Of a stretch of DNA of 64,000 nucleotides, positions 49,627 to 60,284 are shown piece by piece; positions within the stretch are counted from its first letter, which is position 1; each line of letters starts with the position of its first letter. The translations under genes were made by a program, and so were the position numbers. The notes beneath the pieces were generated by a model. The model saw only the letters and a list, made by a program, of their open reading frames with translations. It ran no database searches and was not told where the DNA came from. The stretch is from Acanthosoma haemorrhoidale (lineage: Eukaryota > Arthropoda > Insecta > Hemiptera > Acanthosomatidae). The stretch is from assembly GCA_930367205.1 (NCBI GenBank), contig OV884011.1:44653754-44717753 (forward strand), written 5' to 3'.

Positions 49627-51013
49627 TGGACAGGTCCACAAACACACATTGGAGACATAGTCCTCGAGATACTTAGGCTTTTTCCGGCTCCTGGTAGGGC
49701 TAGGCGATGGAAGACCAGACGGACCAGGCTGAACAGGTGGCCTTGGATGGCATGGATTAGGCAAGTCGCGCTGTGTACCTGGACTACTTACATGTGGTGA
49801 AGGAGGTGTTGTTGGCGATTGGTGGTCTAGTGGCAAGCTTGTAGTTTCAGTTTTGGATGGCACCCCCATTCTGTGCTGTGGAACCAAAGGAGTTAAGGAG
49901 ACTTCTTTCTTCGGAACCAAGGTGACGACCAGTTGATTAATATGGCGTTTCAGGGTGAGACCTGTGTCCAACTTGACAATATAATGGTACTGGCCGAGTT
50001 TCCTCCTGATGGTGCCAAACGTCTTGGTTTTCTATGTGAATCTTCGCCTGCACTCTCTCCCCCACTTGAAGACTACAAACCCGCAATGCAGTAGGCACAG
50101 TTGGAGCAAGAGGTTTGCTGTTTGGTATCAGAGCATCGAGACGAGTACGGATCCTTCTCTTTAGGTACAGTTCCGAAGGAGATAGACCTGAGGCTATGGG
50201 TGTGGCCCTGTAGCGGAACATTATGTTCCACAGCTTAGAACACAGCGGAGCAGGATCATCAGCAGCAGCCTTGAGCCTTCTTTTCAATGTCTGGATGCTG
50301 CGTTCTGCTAGACCATTCGTGGCTGGATGATTTGGCGCGCTAAACTTTTGAAATATCCCATGCTCTTTGCAATACAGCTTGAACTCTTCACTTTTGAAGA
50401 TGGCGGCGTTGTCTGAAACCATCACCGAGGGGTAACCATGTACCGAAAATATGCCTTCAAGCAGAGTTGTTGTTGAAAACGAGGACGGAGCATCGCGGAT
50501 CATGCGAACTTCTGCCCACTTCGACTTTGCGTCCACACACATCAAAAAGAAATGGCCATCACAAGGCCCCACATAGTCAATGTCCACTTTCTCCCAATTC
50601 TCATCAGGCTGATCCCAGTGATGAATTGGCGCTTTCTGCAGACTGTGACGGACTTTGGCACAGGATTCACAGCTCTTTACAAGACGTTCTATGTCCTTAT
50701 CCAATCCTTCCCAGTAAACGTATCTCCTGGCGAGTTGCTTCATCTTAGTTATTCCCAAATGCGATGCATGAAGCTCTTGGAGAATTGGCACTTGGAGAGA
50801 CTTTGGGATTACTGCTCGATCGGAACGGAATAACATGTTCCCAGAGACAGTGTACGAGCTATCCTTGCGGCTGGTCTTGAGCTCCTGCAGTAATGCTTGC
50901 AACTTTGGGTCTTTCCCAGTTTCCTTGGCTACTGTATCTGCAGTGATAGCCATACTGGAGATCTGGAGCAGTGTTTCAGCATACAGAACGTTGACTTCCT
51001 GATCAATCGACAT
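49624..51013 (-). pseudogene. integrase, with a frameshifted proline-rich tail
   Basis: This enzyme inserts the cDNA into the chromosome. The frame 51013-49937 has the zinc-binding HASHLG and CESC of the HHCC domain, then a catalytic core with Asp in VDIDYVGP, Asp in VSDNAAIF and Glu in NGLAERSIQ, as in D,D(35)E integrases. Near 50020 the reading slips: QDVWHHQEETR in one frame continues as FGTIRRKLGQYHYIVKLD in another, so one base appears lost. The tail (49971-49624) is KRHINQL followed by a Pro/Ser-rich C-terminus ending at 49624. Apart from that frameshift the catalytic residues are all present. Confidence 0.9.
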
Positions 51014-52519
51014 TGCTTGTGACTCACTAGCTGTAGAGACTGGTGCCCGGGACAGACAATCGACATTCTCTTTCTCTTTCCCTTTCTTGTATCAACGGTG
51101 TAGCCGAGTCCACTGAGAGAAGAGGCATACCTCAGTAAACGCGAAGAGGTCATCGGCGGCAGTGTCCGGTCTGGATGAAAAATCCTCGAAAGCGGCTCAT
51201 TGTCTGTGACGAGAACGAAACGTTTGCCGAGTAAGTAGTTAAAGAAGTGTGTTGCGGCATATACGATAGCCAGGGCTTCTCTGTCGAGCTGGCTGTAGTT
51301 TGACTCAGCCTGCGTCAGAGCTCGTGAGGCTTAGGCGATTGGACGCTCGTGACCATCAATTTCATGACTAAGTACTGCGGCTATCCCGGTTGGCGAGGCA
51401 TCAGTTGTGAGAATAACCTGTTTTGAAGGGTCAAACGGAAAGAGCACTTTGTCTGAGCACAACTCTGTCTTGAGATTCCGGAAGGAGGCCTCAGCAGCTG
51501 CAGACCAAAAGAATCGTTCACCCTTCCTGAGTAAGCAGTGTAGCGGGTAGGACTTCGAAGAGAAATCTGAAATGAATTTGGAATAATAAGTGATTAAACC
51601 AAGGAATCTCCTCAATTCATCCACATTCTTTGGTTGCGGCATCCGAGAAACTGCTTGAACCTTAGCTGGGCACTTCTGAATTTGATTGTGTGACACTACA
51701 TGACCGAGGTAATTTATGCTTTCCTTGAAGAATGAGCATTTAGCACGATTGAGATGGAGATCATATTCTTTGAGTGTTTCCAAACATGCGATGAGAGTTC
51801 TGGAGCATTCTTCGAGATCTGAGCCATGACAGATGATGTCATCAAAGTATGCCTCGACCTTTGGTAGGCCGTTCAGCAATTGACCTAGGATCCGGTTGAA
51901 TTCTGCTGGAGCGGTCTTGATTCCGAAACTGAGGTGATTCATTTTGAACGTACCCTTATGTGTTGAAATCGTTTGTATCTTGCTCCCTTCTTCATCGACC
52001 CGCAAATGCAAATATGCCTTGTGTAAGTCCAATTTACAAAAATACTTAGAATCTCTGAGACTATGTAGAACCTCATCTATTCTGCGGATAGGGTGATTTG
52101 AGGCAACGAGTCTGGAGTTCACCCCACACTTATAATCCACACATAGCCTTACACCAACTTCAGGCTTAGCTATAACAACGAGTGGCGCTCCCCAATCGCT
52201 TGATGCAACGGGACTAATGACTCCTTGAGACTCTAGCGTGGCTAACTCTCTCTCGCATTGCAAACGGAACATCCCGTTCACGGACGAAAACTGGTTTCAC
52301 CCCTTCTCTAAGTTGAAGCTTAACTTCAACGTTTGGAACACACCCGATCCTTTCTTCGAAAATGTCTTCGTATTTCCTGAAGATGTCTTCGATCGGAGTG
52401 ACTGTGTTGACATCAACCGGACGGAGAGCTGAGTTTTTGTGGCTATCAATCTCATTGAGGCTGATCCCGAGACTACGAATCCACATGCGTTCAAGTAAAG
52501 CGTCATGTCCTGCTGGCAC
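51014..52519 (-). pseudogene. reverse transcriptase and RNase H, interrupted
   Basis: This part copies element RNA into DNA. The main frame (52281-51331) shows LDLHKAYLHLRV, the YFDDI catalytic box, YLGHVVS, and FLGLITYYSKF of the connection, then TTDASPTG, which opens RNase H. At 51333-51331 TAA replaces the Tyr expected in PIAYASRAL, and the frame then continues as ALAIVYAATHFFNYLLGKRF and VLVTDNEPLSRIFHP. The N-terminal segment (52519-52214), with VPNVEVKLQLREGVKPVFV, is in another frame, so at least one indel lies near 52280. Catalytic residues are conserved. Confidence 0.9.
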
Positions 52520-52536
52520 TATGAATAAATCGGCTT

Positions 52537-53820
52537 CTATTGAATTCCCTTTGTATGCGACTGAGACGGTAACTTTACCTTTAGGCTTGATGAGGTGATC
52601 TGAGTAAGAGGAGCGGAAAGAGACTGGAGTCGGTTGCAGCGGTAAATGAGTTCAAGTTTCTTGAAAGCAGTTTCTGAGATCAAGGAGAAACGTGCACCTG
52701 AATCCACTTCAAACGATTGCGGATTGTTGTTGAGAGTGACTGTAATGATGTATTTATCGGTGTCTGGTCCAACCTCATACAGATTCTCGACGGTGTCAAT
52801 CCGAACGATACCATATTCGTTGTTGGGGTGATGATCCTCTTCCTCTTGGAGGTATTCAGTTGACAGCTTCTTGGTCTTCGATTTCCGGAGCAGGGTGGTG
52901 ATACAAACTTTCGTGACATGACCAATTTTTCCACAAGAGTGGCACTTCATGGATTTACGCTCTGTTCTGCAATCACCCGATTTATGGTTTGAGCGACCAC
53001 AGTTGAGACAAAGGCCATCGAGACCTAATGCTCGATAATCCACACGGCTTCTGGTGCTGCGGGACTGAGAACAATGACGCGGATGAGAGCTGGACTGACG
53101 ACGATTGTCTTGAGACCCAGAACGCTGGCGGCCGGGACAATTTCTTTCTTGACGACGATCAATCTTGTTAGCGTCTGTAACTTGATCCGGGGGCTTCTCA
53201 GGTAGCTTATTCAATTGACCCGACTCAAATCAAGATGCTTCCAGTGCTGTGGCCTTCGTTACGAATCCATCGAAATCCTTAAGGGTTGTGTCTTGAAGGA
53301 TCTGTTCGCGTATCCAATTGTCCTTCAGGCCTCTGATGAACTGAGCACGGAGGAATATTTGAGCTATTGAGAACCTCTTTTTACAGGTTGCACTGGGACA
53401 GGTTGTGTAAAAACCACAGTCCTTCAATTTTCCCTTCAGGGATGCGACGAAATCCGAAATTGATTGATGTGGCTGCTGAGTGATGCTGAGGAAGTAGTGC
53501 TGTGAGACGACCGTAGAGACTGATGGAGCCAGCATTTTTTCAAAATGGCACTTCAAGGTTATGAAGTCGATTTCCTTGATAGGATCATCTGGTCCCAGAA
53601 AAGCGGCCAAGTTGTTATAATGTTCTTTTCCAATTGATGAACGCAAAAGTTGAACCTTTTTTGTATCATCAGTGACGTTTTTGAGATCACAATAGTTGTC
53701 AAAACGCTCCATACATGACGAAAACTGTTCAGTTTTGGGGTCATAGTTTTCAAATGGTATTAGTGGTAATGCTGGTGTGGTTTTTTGACTTCCCAGAGCA
53801 GATGACAAAACTAACATCAA
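52537..53820 (-). pseudogene. gag, nucleocapsid and protease region with an in-frame TGA
   Basis: The first 196 codons (53820-53230) form the capsid-like part, with ERFDNYCDLKNV and a QFIRGLKDNWIREQIL stretch typical of Gypsy gag. A TGA follows EAS, after which the same frame reads on as FESGQLNKLPEKPPDQV. The second part (53214-52537) has two CCHC zinc knuckles, CLNCGRSNHKSGDC and CHSCGKIGHVTKVC, then a protease with VDSGARFSLIS (the DSG active site). The single TGA could be a point mutation or a readthrough signal. A frameshift separates this from the RT frame. Confidence 0.88.
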
Positions 53821-53951
53821 CTTCTCGAATTCATTGTGACTTGATTTGCTTGTTTAAATCAGGCATATAACTATTGGTAAAAAAATAAAATACCTTTTAG
53901 CGGTTATAGTATTGTTAGCGGCACTCAATTTTCCCAATGTTTTGTACTTTT

Positions 53952-53964
53952 ATCCTCGTCGCCA
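53952..53964 (-). promoter_or_regulatory. primer binding site, tRNA-Ser(GCT) type
   Basis: On the minus strand TGGCGACGAGGAT follows the 5' LTR after three bases. It is complementary to a ...ATCCTCGTCGCCA tRNA 3' end, which matches tRNA-Ser(GCT) as known in animals. Confidence 0.8.
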
Positions 53965-53967
53965 ACT

Positions 53968-54184
53968 TGTTGTGACAAGGGGCCGAATAATGAGACACGT
54001 TTTCATATGTAATTGAATAACGCGACACAATTTATTTACACAATACATGAGACATAGATATTGCAAACAGTTATAGTGTATACACTCATAACTGACACCT
54101 TCTGAACACATGCCAAGTGTCGTAACACACTGTTATTTATAACAGCTAACCAAACTTATAGTTATTTATAGCGGCTTCACTACA
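53968..54184 (-). repeat. 5' LTR
   Basis: The 217-bp LTR is the upstream copy in element orientation. The primer site is next to it. It should carry the element's promoter. Confidence 0.95.
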
Positions 54185-54189
54185 GTCAG

Positions 54190-57022
54190 CCACCAGGGGG
54201 AGATCATACAGAAACTGGCTCCCTATTTTACAAGGTAATATTTTTTTATCAAAGTTTTGTACAAATTGATGATTAGTTTGAATTAAGTGTATCAGTAAAC
54301 ACCTTACTTTTGAAACCTTCTAGTTTATATTTGGTCAACAAGAGGAGCGCTGCTGATCCGCCCTTTTACATGAAGTTTTTTGATCAAGTGAGTTTGTTGA
54401 ACGTTAATGATGAAAATTCTTATTCATGTAAAAGGGCCATCAAATAAAATCATACTACTAAAAGTATGGCGACCAACTTTTTTACGATGAAAAGGATGAC
54501 GCAAATAAATTCATTAAAAAAACATTTTATTCATTGCAACAATAATATGATAAATGCATAATAAAAATATTTGTAACATTTTATATTGTAATTATGCTTA
54601 TGTCCATATTAATTATTATTTAAATGAGTACTTTTCCATTGAATGAATATTCTTTGTGAATGTATCATCTTCTAACAATATAATAGAAATATATGAACAA
54701 TAAATATCCTTCATATTGAATTTTATAACAAGTGCTGCAGCTAGAGCTCAACATTTAAGCTCGATTTCTCACTTGTCTAAAAATCATTAAAAATTGAAAA
54801 AATCCTTCAACACTTTTTGAGGGAGGACACAACTTCCAAAAGATAGACAGTCATCGCTAAAGGAGGACCATAGGTCATTTCAATAAAAATAATAAATGTA
54901 TTACACAACTGCAAATATAGAAATATCTAAAAATTTACTCTCATATATATTGTAATGTTTATACAAATTCAATTAACACGTGACCAGGTATACTGCACAT
55001 ATTTATAACTTCTCAAATAGTGTCTACAAGGGGTTGACAATTTGTAACTCCTTGTTGCACCCAATAACTTCTATAAATGTGCAACATTTAAGTTTATTTA
55101 TGAACCGACTTTAGATTAATTATTCTTTTAATACATACTCATACATTTAACCTAATTTTACTTTTCTATTATTACACATTTAAAACCCTTAATACCTCAA
55201 AACTACCAGGGAATTGTGGTCACAAGTGTTCCTATCTTTGAAGAAATGTAATTAATTCTGATACTCACAGTTATCATCTTAAATTACATAAATTCCCTGG
55301 ATTAGCTTAAAGAGATAGAATTCTTCCATCAGTTCCTGTGTTCTGCTCCACGATCCTCTTCAACATACACTGCTCAACACTCTTTAGGAAAGTAGACAGA
55401 AACTTTTAACATTGGCGCCTTTATCCTTCAGCCATGTCCTGCAAGTGTACCTCTACCTCACACTTGCCTCCTTGATGTCTTCTGTCTTCGCTCGGCTCCA
55501 GTACAAGATAAAGTGACCTTGAGTTTCCTTGACCTCTTCACTTTATAGCTGTCTCCCCCTCTTGTGGTGCCACAACCTTTGTCCTAGCCCATCTAGGCGG
55601 CCTTCCCCTCTACATCACAGTTTTCCCAGCAACACATATGGCACTAACCCTCACAGCAACTTTTATGTCTGATCCAACTTCATCCAATTAACCAAACTTA
55701 AAAATTCCAGTTTAATAAACTAAATAAAAAAAATAATATATTTTGACCTTAAAAATTACGTTACAATATATTTTTCAAAACTTAATAGCTAAAAATCGCT
55801 TTTGGAAATATAATTTTTTAAAGCAACTTTGAAAGCTCATATAAAACAAATTGTATAGCCATCACTGATCATATTGGGCAATTGCTTATAGAGAATGTTT
55901 AATATGAAAATTTAGCATCATGAATATTATTTTCAGAATATATAAGTGTACTAGAAAATTGACATGAAATGAAAAATAGAGAAGGCTACAGCCTACTTTT
56001 ATTGTATATATAAGTTAAGTCCAGGCGCCGCTAGTGCCCAGCCTTAATCCCCAAACATATGTTATCTGTATATGTTTACAGGTAATACCTATAGATAGAG
56101 GTATCTTGGTCTAAATAAAGCAGTCTTGTTATAACGTTCTACGTGTTCTTATTACCAACCTTTCGTAGCTTGTAATTCAATAAACATTAACTTATATATA
56201 TATATACACTGTTGTGATATTAGATATTATAAACTTTATATATCAAGAATTTTAAATTAAAAGGGCGTTATTCAAATCATATATCAAGAAGGCGAAAATT
56301 AAAACAATTGAGAGAGGATGGAAAAACAAAATGGCTAATTAGTTGTTGTGGTTCTGAGAGAACACACACAGTTAGACTCTAGTTTTGGGATCAGTCCGTG
56401 AAACAAGTATCTGAATATAGTTATTGTAGTAAAATTTTCTTTAAGTTATTTGTTGAGGACTTGAAGCGAAATGGAAGAGAAGTTGCACCAGGCAGAAGTG
56501 TTAATTTTGTTTAAAAAAATAAGAGAATTGAAGAAGCCAAGGAAAAGAAAAAATAGACAAATATATTTGTATAAATAGTAATAAGTTTTTGTTTTATTTG
56601 TTATTAAATTCACCTTTTGCCAGAATTATTTTTTTATTATCAGAACCTAAAAAACCTTATATAAGAAATAAAAATAAAATTACGATATTCTTTAAAAAAC
56701 GTAATAATACGTATATATTGTTGTGATATTTTAAAATGATGATTTTTAATAGTGTTTGTTTAAATAAACTCGAAATTAGCGAGCATTGAATAACGTAATA
56801 ACGATCCGTGATTCATTTTTGAAAGTATGAACGTTTTTATTGTCGTCATATTAATTATTAATAATTGAAATAAAAATAATATCATATTTAATATAAGCAT
56901 TTATTATCTAAACTTCTAATTTAAGCAAAGTAATAAATATTCAAAACAACTGGCATTAAATAACCAGTTGAAAGTCAAGAAGGCAGCGGAGAGATGCAGA
57001 TATATAATACGAGCCGACCAAG
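54190..57022. other. stretch without a supported gene, some element traces
   Basis: 55990-56170 resembles an LTR end, with AATAAA before TTATAACG. 56560-56720 contains CCTTTTGCCAGAA and a TTATCAGAACC-like stretch, also found in the inverted-repeat arms at 58566-59931. A 34-codon frame at 56471 (MEEKLHQAEVLILFKKIREL and on) faintly recalls the N-terminus of Harbinger-type nucleases, but it stops early. None is strong enough to call. Confidence 0.35.
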
Positions 57023-57035
57023 GACCAAAAGATAG

Positions 57036-58139
57036 TCGCAGGAAATTATCCCTCCAGAGCAGACTGGTTTCAGCACAGGCCTAAGTGCGAATAACAACCT
57101 GGTGAGGTTGCAACATCACGTCGCATCGAACATCCGAAGCAACAGAGCGACCGCTATGATTTCTCTGGACTGTTCGAAGGCCTTTGACTCCGTCGATCAC
57201 TACATCCTACTCCAACGTCTGAGGGAATATGAATTCTCGGAACAGATGCAGAACCTGATGAGATCCTACCTTACAGGCAGAACTTTTTCTGTTCGTATTG
57301 GCTCCACGACCACGACACGAAGGAACTACTCTGCCGGTGTACCCCAAGGGTCGGTGCTAGGACCCCTGCTGTTCAACATCTATACCGCCCACATCGTAGG
57401 AGCCTCGTACTCCAACTGCGAGGTATCCGCGTATGCAGACGACATAGGTGTTTTCAGCACCAGTATCAACCCTTCAAGAGCCCTGAAATTCGCTGAGAGC
57501 GCCAGCCAACAGATCGCCGAGAAACTCGATGCCGTCTACATCAAAGTCAACCCGGCCAAGACGCAAGGAATCATCTTTAGTTTCCAATCAGGGAAAAAGA
57601 AACTCCCGAAATCCTTCGTCTTAGACGGCAAAGAGTGCCCCATAAGCAACAAGCTGTGCTACCTCGGGATTACCCTCGGTAGGCACTTGTCGTTTACAAC
57701 GCACCTCGGCAGAAAGTTAAAGAGTGTTAGGAAGAAATTCTTCAGCCTCGGTCACCTACTTCATAGCCCGGCTTTATCAGTTCGCCTCAAGCTGCTGATA
57801 TACCAGAGCGTCCTAAGACCTGCACTGTTGTATGGTACCCCTCTCTACAAATATCTGACCCCTAACACTCTACTTACGCTCCAGCAGTTCCAGAACAGAG
57901 TTCTCCGCACCTCCCTCAAACACACACCGTTCGACCGTATGAAAGCTGCCGACATCCACAAGAAATTTGAAGTGCTCACGATTCAAGACTTCATCAAGAG
58001 AAGGCACATCAAATTTTTTGACTCACTCCGTCACAGCCACAACCCACTGTTCTCCGACCTTCAGCCACCACCAATGCCCGTCAGATGGAAGCACTGTTGG
58101 ACCGCCGAAGCCTGGAGAATGAAGGACATCATCGACTGA
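57036..58139 (+). pseudogene. Jockey-type reverse transcriptase, N-terminally truncated
   Basis: The open frame runs from the truncation point (SQEIIPPEQTGFSTG) to a TGA with no lesion, about 367 codons. It carries the catalytic palm: LDCSKAFDSVDH (motif A), AGVPQGSVLGPLLFN (motif B) and YADD (motif C), then YLGITLGRHLSF and the thumb with LKLLIYQSVLRPALLYGTPL. The endonuclease and ORF1 are missing, so it cannot move by itself. It is clearly related to the 874-residue frame at 60285-62909 but well diverged, so it is a separate family. Confidence 0.93.
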
Positions 58140-58281
58140 CTGACCTACACCTTGCCGAGAGATGGAGGCCCATCTCCCGGCCGACTCAACCGACTCAACA
58201 CTACCCCGTCTACCTGTGTAAGCAGGGTTGACCTTCCGGCCGATCAGGCCGACTCATTTTAAGGCCCCTGGCGGGGCGGCC

Positions 58282-58327
58282 GGCCAGGCTTCGCCTGGCC
58301 AACGGGCCAGGCTTCGCCCTGGCCCGT
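58282..58327 (+). repeat. two tandem GC-rich hairpins in the Jockey 3'UTR
   Basis: GGCCAGGC and GCCTGGCC pair around TTC (58282-58300). ACGGGCCAGG and CCTGGCCCGT pair around CTTCGC (58302-58327). Both stems are perfect and share the GCCAGGCTTCGCC core. They sit about 190 bp before the A-tail and may serve as recognition structures for the reverse transcriptase. Confidence 0.7.
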
Positions 58328-58516
58328 AACAATCCATCGCCTAGGCTCCATCCTTGGTAGACTCTCACTACCTTCCTGACTCCTTCCGCCTTTCTAGGCA
58401 TTCCACACCCTATATCCTTCTCATACATCCTTTAAGTAGGGGTCTCCCCTTAGAGAAAGGCACTCCCAGCCAAAAATAATTTTTCCACATTCCTATTTTT
58501 AAGTTTGAGAGCTCTG

Positions 58517-58565
<49 letters not shown>

Positions 58566-58566
<1 letters not shown>

Positions 58567-59062
58567 CCAAAAGATTCATTCGTTCTTCAGAAGGCAGGCA
58601 GAGAAGGAAGCCCCTGGCTACCTGTAGCCACCAACCCACGCTAGCGAGCGGCCTCGTGGTGAGCTGACTTTCACTTTTCACCAGATGCGACAACAAAGAC
58701 GTCTGGAACCACACGCGGCAGATAAGAACAAGCATGCTGATCCGCGAACCACACGAAGATTATCCACAAGAAGCACTGGCCAGTATTAGTATAGAGTTAC
58801 GAATAATTACAAGGTACCATATTTAATGTTAGTCTTAATAGTATTCTTTATTACGTACGTATTTTATTTTTGTATATCAATTTTAGTTATTCAATGTGTC
58901 TAAATAAAACCAATATTCCTTTTGCCAGAAGTTTCCTATAATTATTAACAGAACCCTGATATAACGTATAAGTGATAAATATAAAGTTTTTTAAAATTAT
59001 ATGAAAAAATAAATAATTAAAATAATATAATTAATAAATAAGCAAATATCAGAATAATATGT
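58566..59062 (+). repeat. large inverted repeat, left arm
   Basis: It pairs with 59446-59931. The inner ~330 bp (58725-59062) is about 95% identical to the reverse complement of the right arm, including AAGCATGCTGATCCGCGAACC and CCTTTTGCCAGAAGTTTCCT. The outer ~150 bp is much more diverged but still alignable up to the A-tail of the retroelement. Confidence 0.9.
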
Positions 59063-59445
59063 ATGATTTATGCATCAGCTTTTATTGAAGCCTGAACTGT
59101 TGGGTAGGTAGCATTGCTGCATTGATCAAAGCCGGTTTCAGGCTCAGAACGAAACAGAACATAATGAAAATAATTATTGCCAGCTTCCACTGTCAACAAT
59201 GCCGTTTAACAGTTAGTGGCATAGTTGCCAAAACAGCCTCTACTGGATGCAAGAAGAGTAAGCAGAGTGGCATCTACCAGGAAAAAAATAAACCTAAATG
59301 AGAAATTTCAATTGTCCCGATCCTGAGACAGCATGTTTTTTTTGGCTGTTAATTGTAAATAATAATAAGCCTAATCACTACAAATTAAACTTCTTTTTTT
59401 TAAACCAGCCCTTACATCGAAATCACGTTTCATTTTTCCTTGCAG
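59063..59445. other. spacer between inverted-repeat arms
   Basis: This 383-bp stretch is not repeated. No open frame of note or RNA motif was seen. It would be the loop of the foldback structure. Confidence 0.6.
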
Positions 59446-59930
59446 AAACATATTATTCTAATATTTGCATTTATTAATAATATTTTAATTATATATTCTT
59501 TATTATAATTTAAAAAACTTTATATTTATAACTTATACGTTATATCAGGGTTCTGTTAATAATTATATAGGAAACTTCTGGCAAAAGGAATATTGGTTTT
59601 ATTTAAACACATTGAATAACTAAAATTGATATACAAAAATAAAATACGTACGTAATAAAGAATACTATTAAGACTAACATTAAATATGGTACCTTGTAAA
59701 TTATTCGTAACTCTATACTAATACTGGCCAGTGCTTCTTGTGGATAATCTTCGTGTGGTTCGCGGATCAGCATGCTTGTTCTACTCTGCCGCGCGTGGTT
59801 CTATTACGTCTCATGGCCGGATGCAAGTCTGGGGACGCTTCTCTCTGATGCCCAACAGCCTTAGCGTGGGTCGCTACCTGGACCTGGTCTCTACCTGCTC
59901 TGTCCTCTGATGAACGAAAAGAATCTGCTT

Positions 59931-59931
<1 letters not shown>
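59446..59931 (-). repeat. large inverted repeat, right arm
   Basis: This is the mirror of the left arm. Its outer end reads, on the minus strand, CAAGCAGATTCTTTTCGTTC immediately after the A68 tail of the second Jockey element. The left arm reads CAAAAGATTCATTCGTTC after its A48 tail. Confidence 0.9.
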
Positions 59932-60001
<70 letters not shown>

Positions 60002-60212
60002 TTCAAAACCTCAACAAAACAATACAATGTACAAAAGAAAAATAACAAAATATTTGGATTACATATTTCTCCTCTTACTGCATTTACATGCATTTGGCGG
60101 AGTGCCTAAATATAATAAATTTTTATTGTCGTTAATAGTTCATTGTTCTTATACAACACTAGGTGATGAGGCTCACCTTCTATTTGTCACCGACACCAAC
60201 ACTAAACACTAG

Positions 60213-60264
60213 GAACAAAAACAAAACAAACTAAACAAAACAAAACTAAACAAAACAAACTAAA
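60213..60264 (-). repeat. low-complexity AACAAA/ACTAAAC repeat in the 3'UTR
   Basis: A short tandem array of AACAAAAC and AAACTAAAC units lies 20 bp beyond the ORF2 stop. It is probably part of the element. Confidence 0.7.
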
Positions 60265-60284
60265 TCTCTACCTAGAACCTAGGA

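Larger units (their letters stand above)
49392..54184 (-). mobile_element. full-length Gypsy-type LTR retrotransposon
   Basis: The 4793-bp element is on the minus strand, flanked by GTCAG on both sides (49387-49391 and 54185-54189). Two 217-bp LTRs begin TGTTGTGAC and end CACTACA as read on the plus strand, and differ at 7 positions (about 3.2%). Gene order is gag, zinc knuckles and protease, reverse transcriptase, RNase H, integrase. This Gypsy order, with the tRNA-Ser primer site, suggests the Mag-like group. Lesions: a TGA after the gag part, frameshifts near 52520 and 52280, a TAA in place of Tyr at the RT/RNase H join, and a frameshift near the integrase end. It was a recent arrival and is now non-autonomous. 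Confidence 0.95.
57034..58564 (+). mobile_element. 5'-truncated Jockey retrotransposon, family 1
   Basis: This insertion ends in A48 (58517-58564) and is flanked by an 11-bp duplication GACCAAAAGAT (57023-57033 and 58565-58575). It begins inside the reverse transcriptase. The 3'UTR (58140-58516) contains two tandem GC hairpins. The segment 58395-58516 is shared with 6413-6543. The long pure A-tail and perfect duplication mark a young insertion. Confidence 0.93.

Noticed and set aside
58499..58735. 78-codon minus frame with a run of Phe
   Set aside because: It is the A48 tail of a retroelement read backwards, not a gene. The same holds for the plus frame at 59910-60212 through the T68 run.
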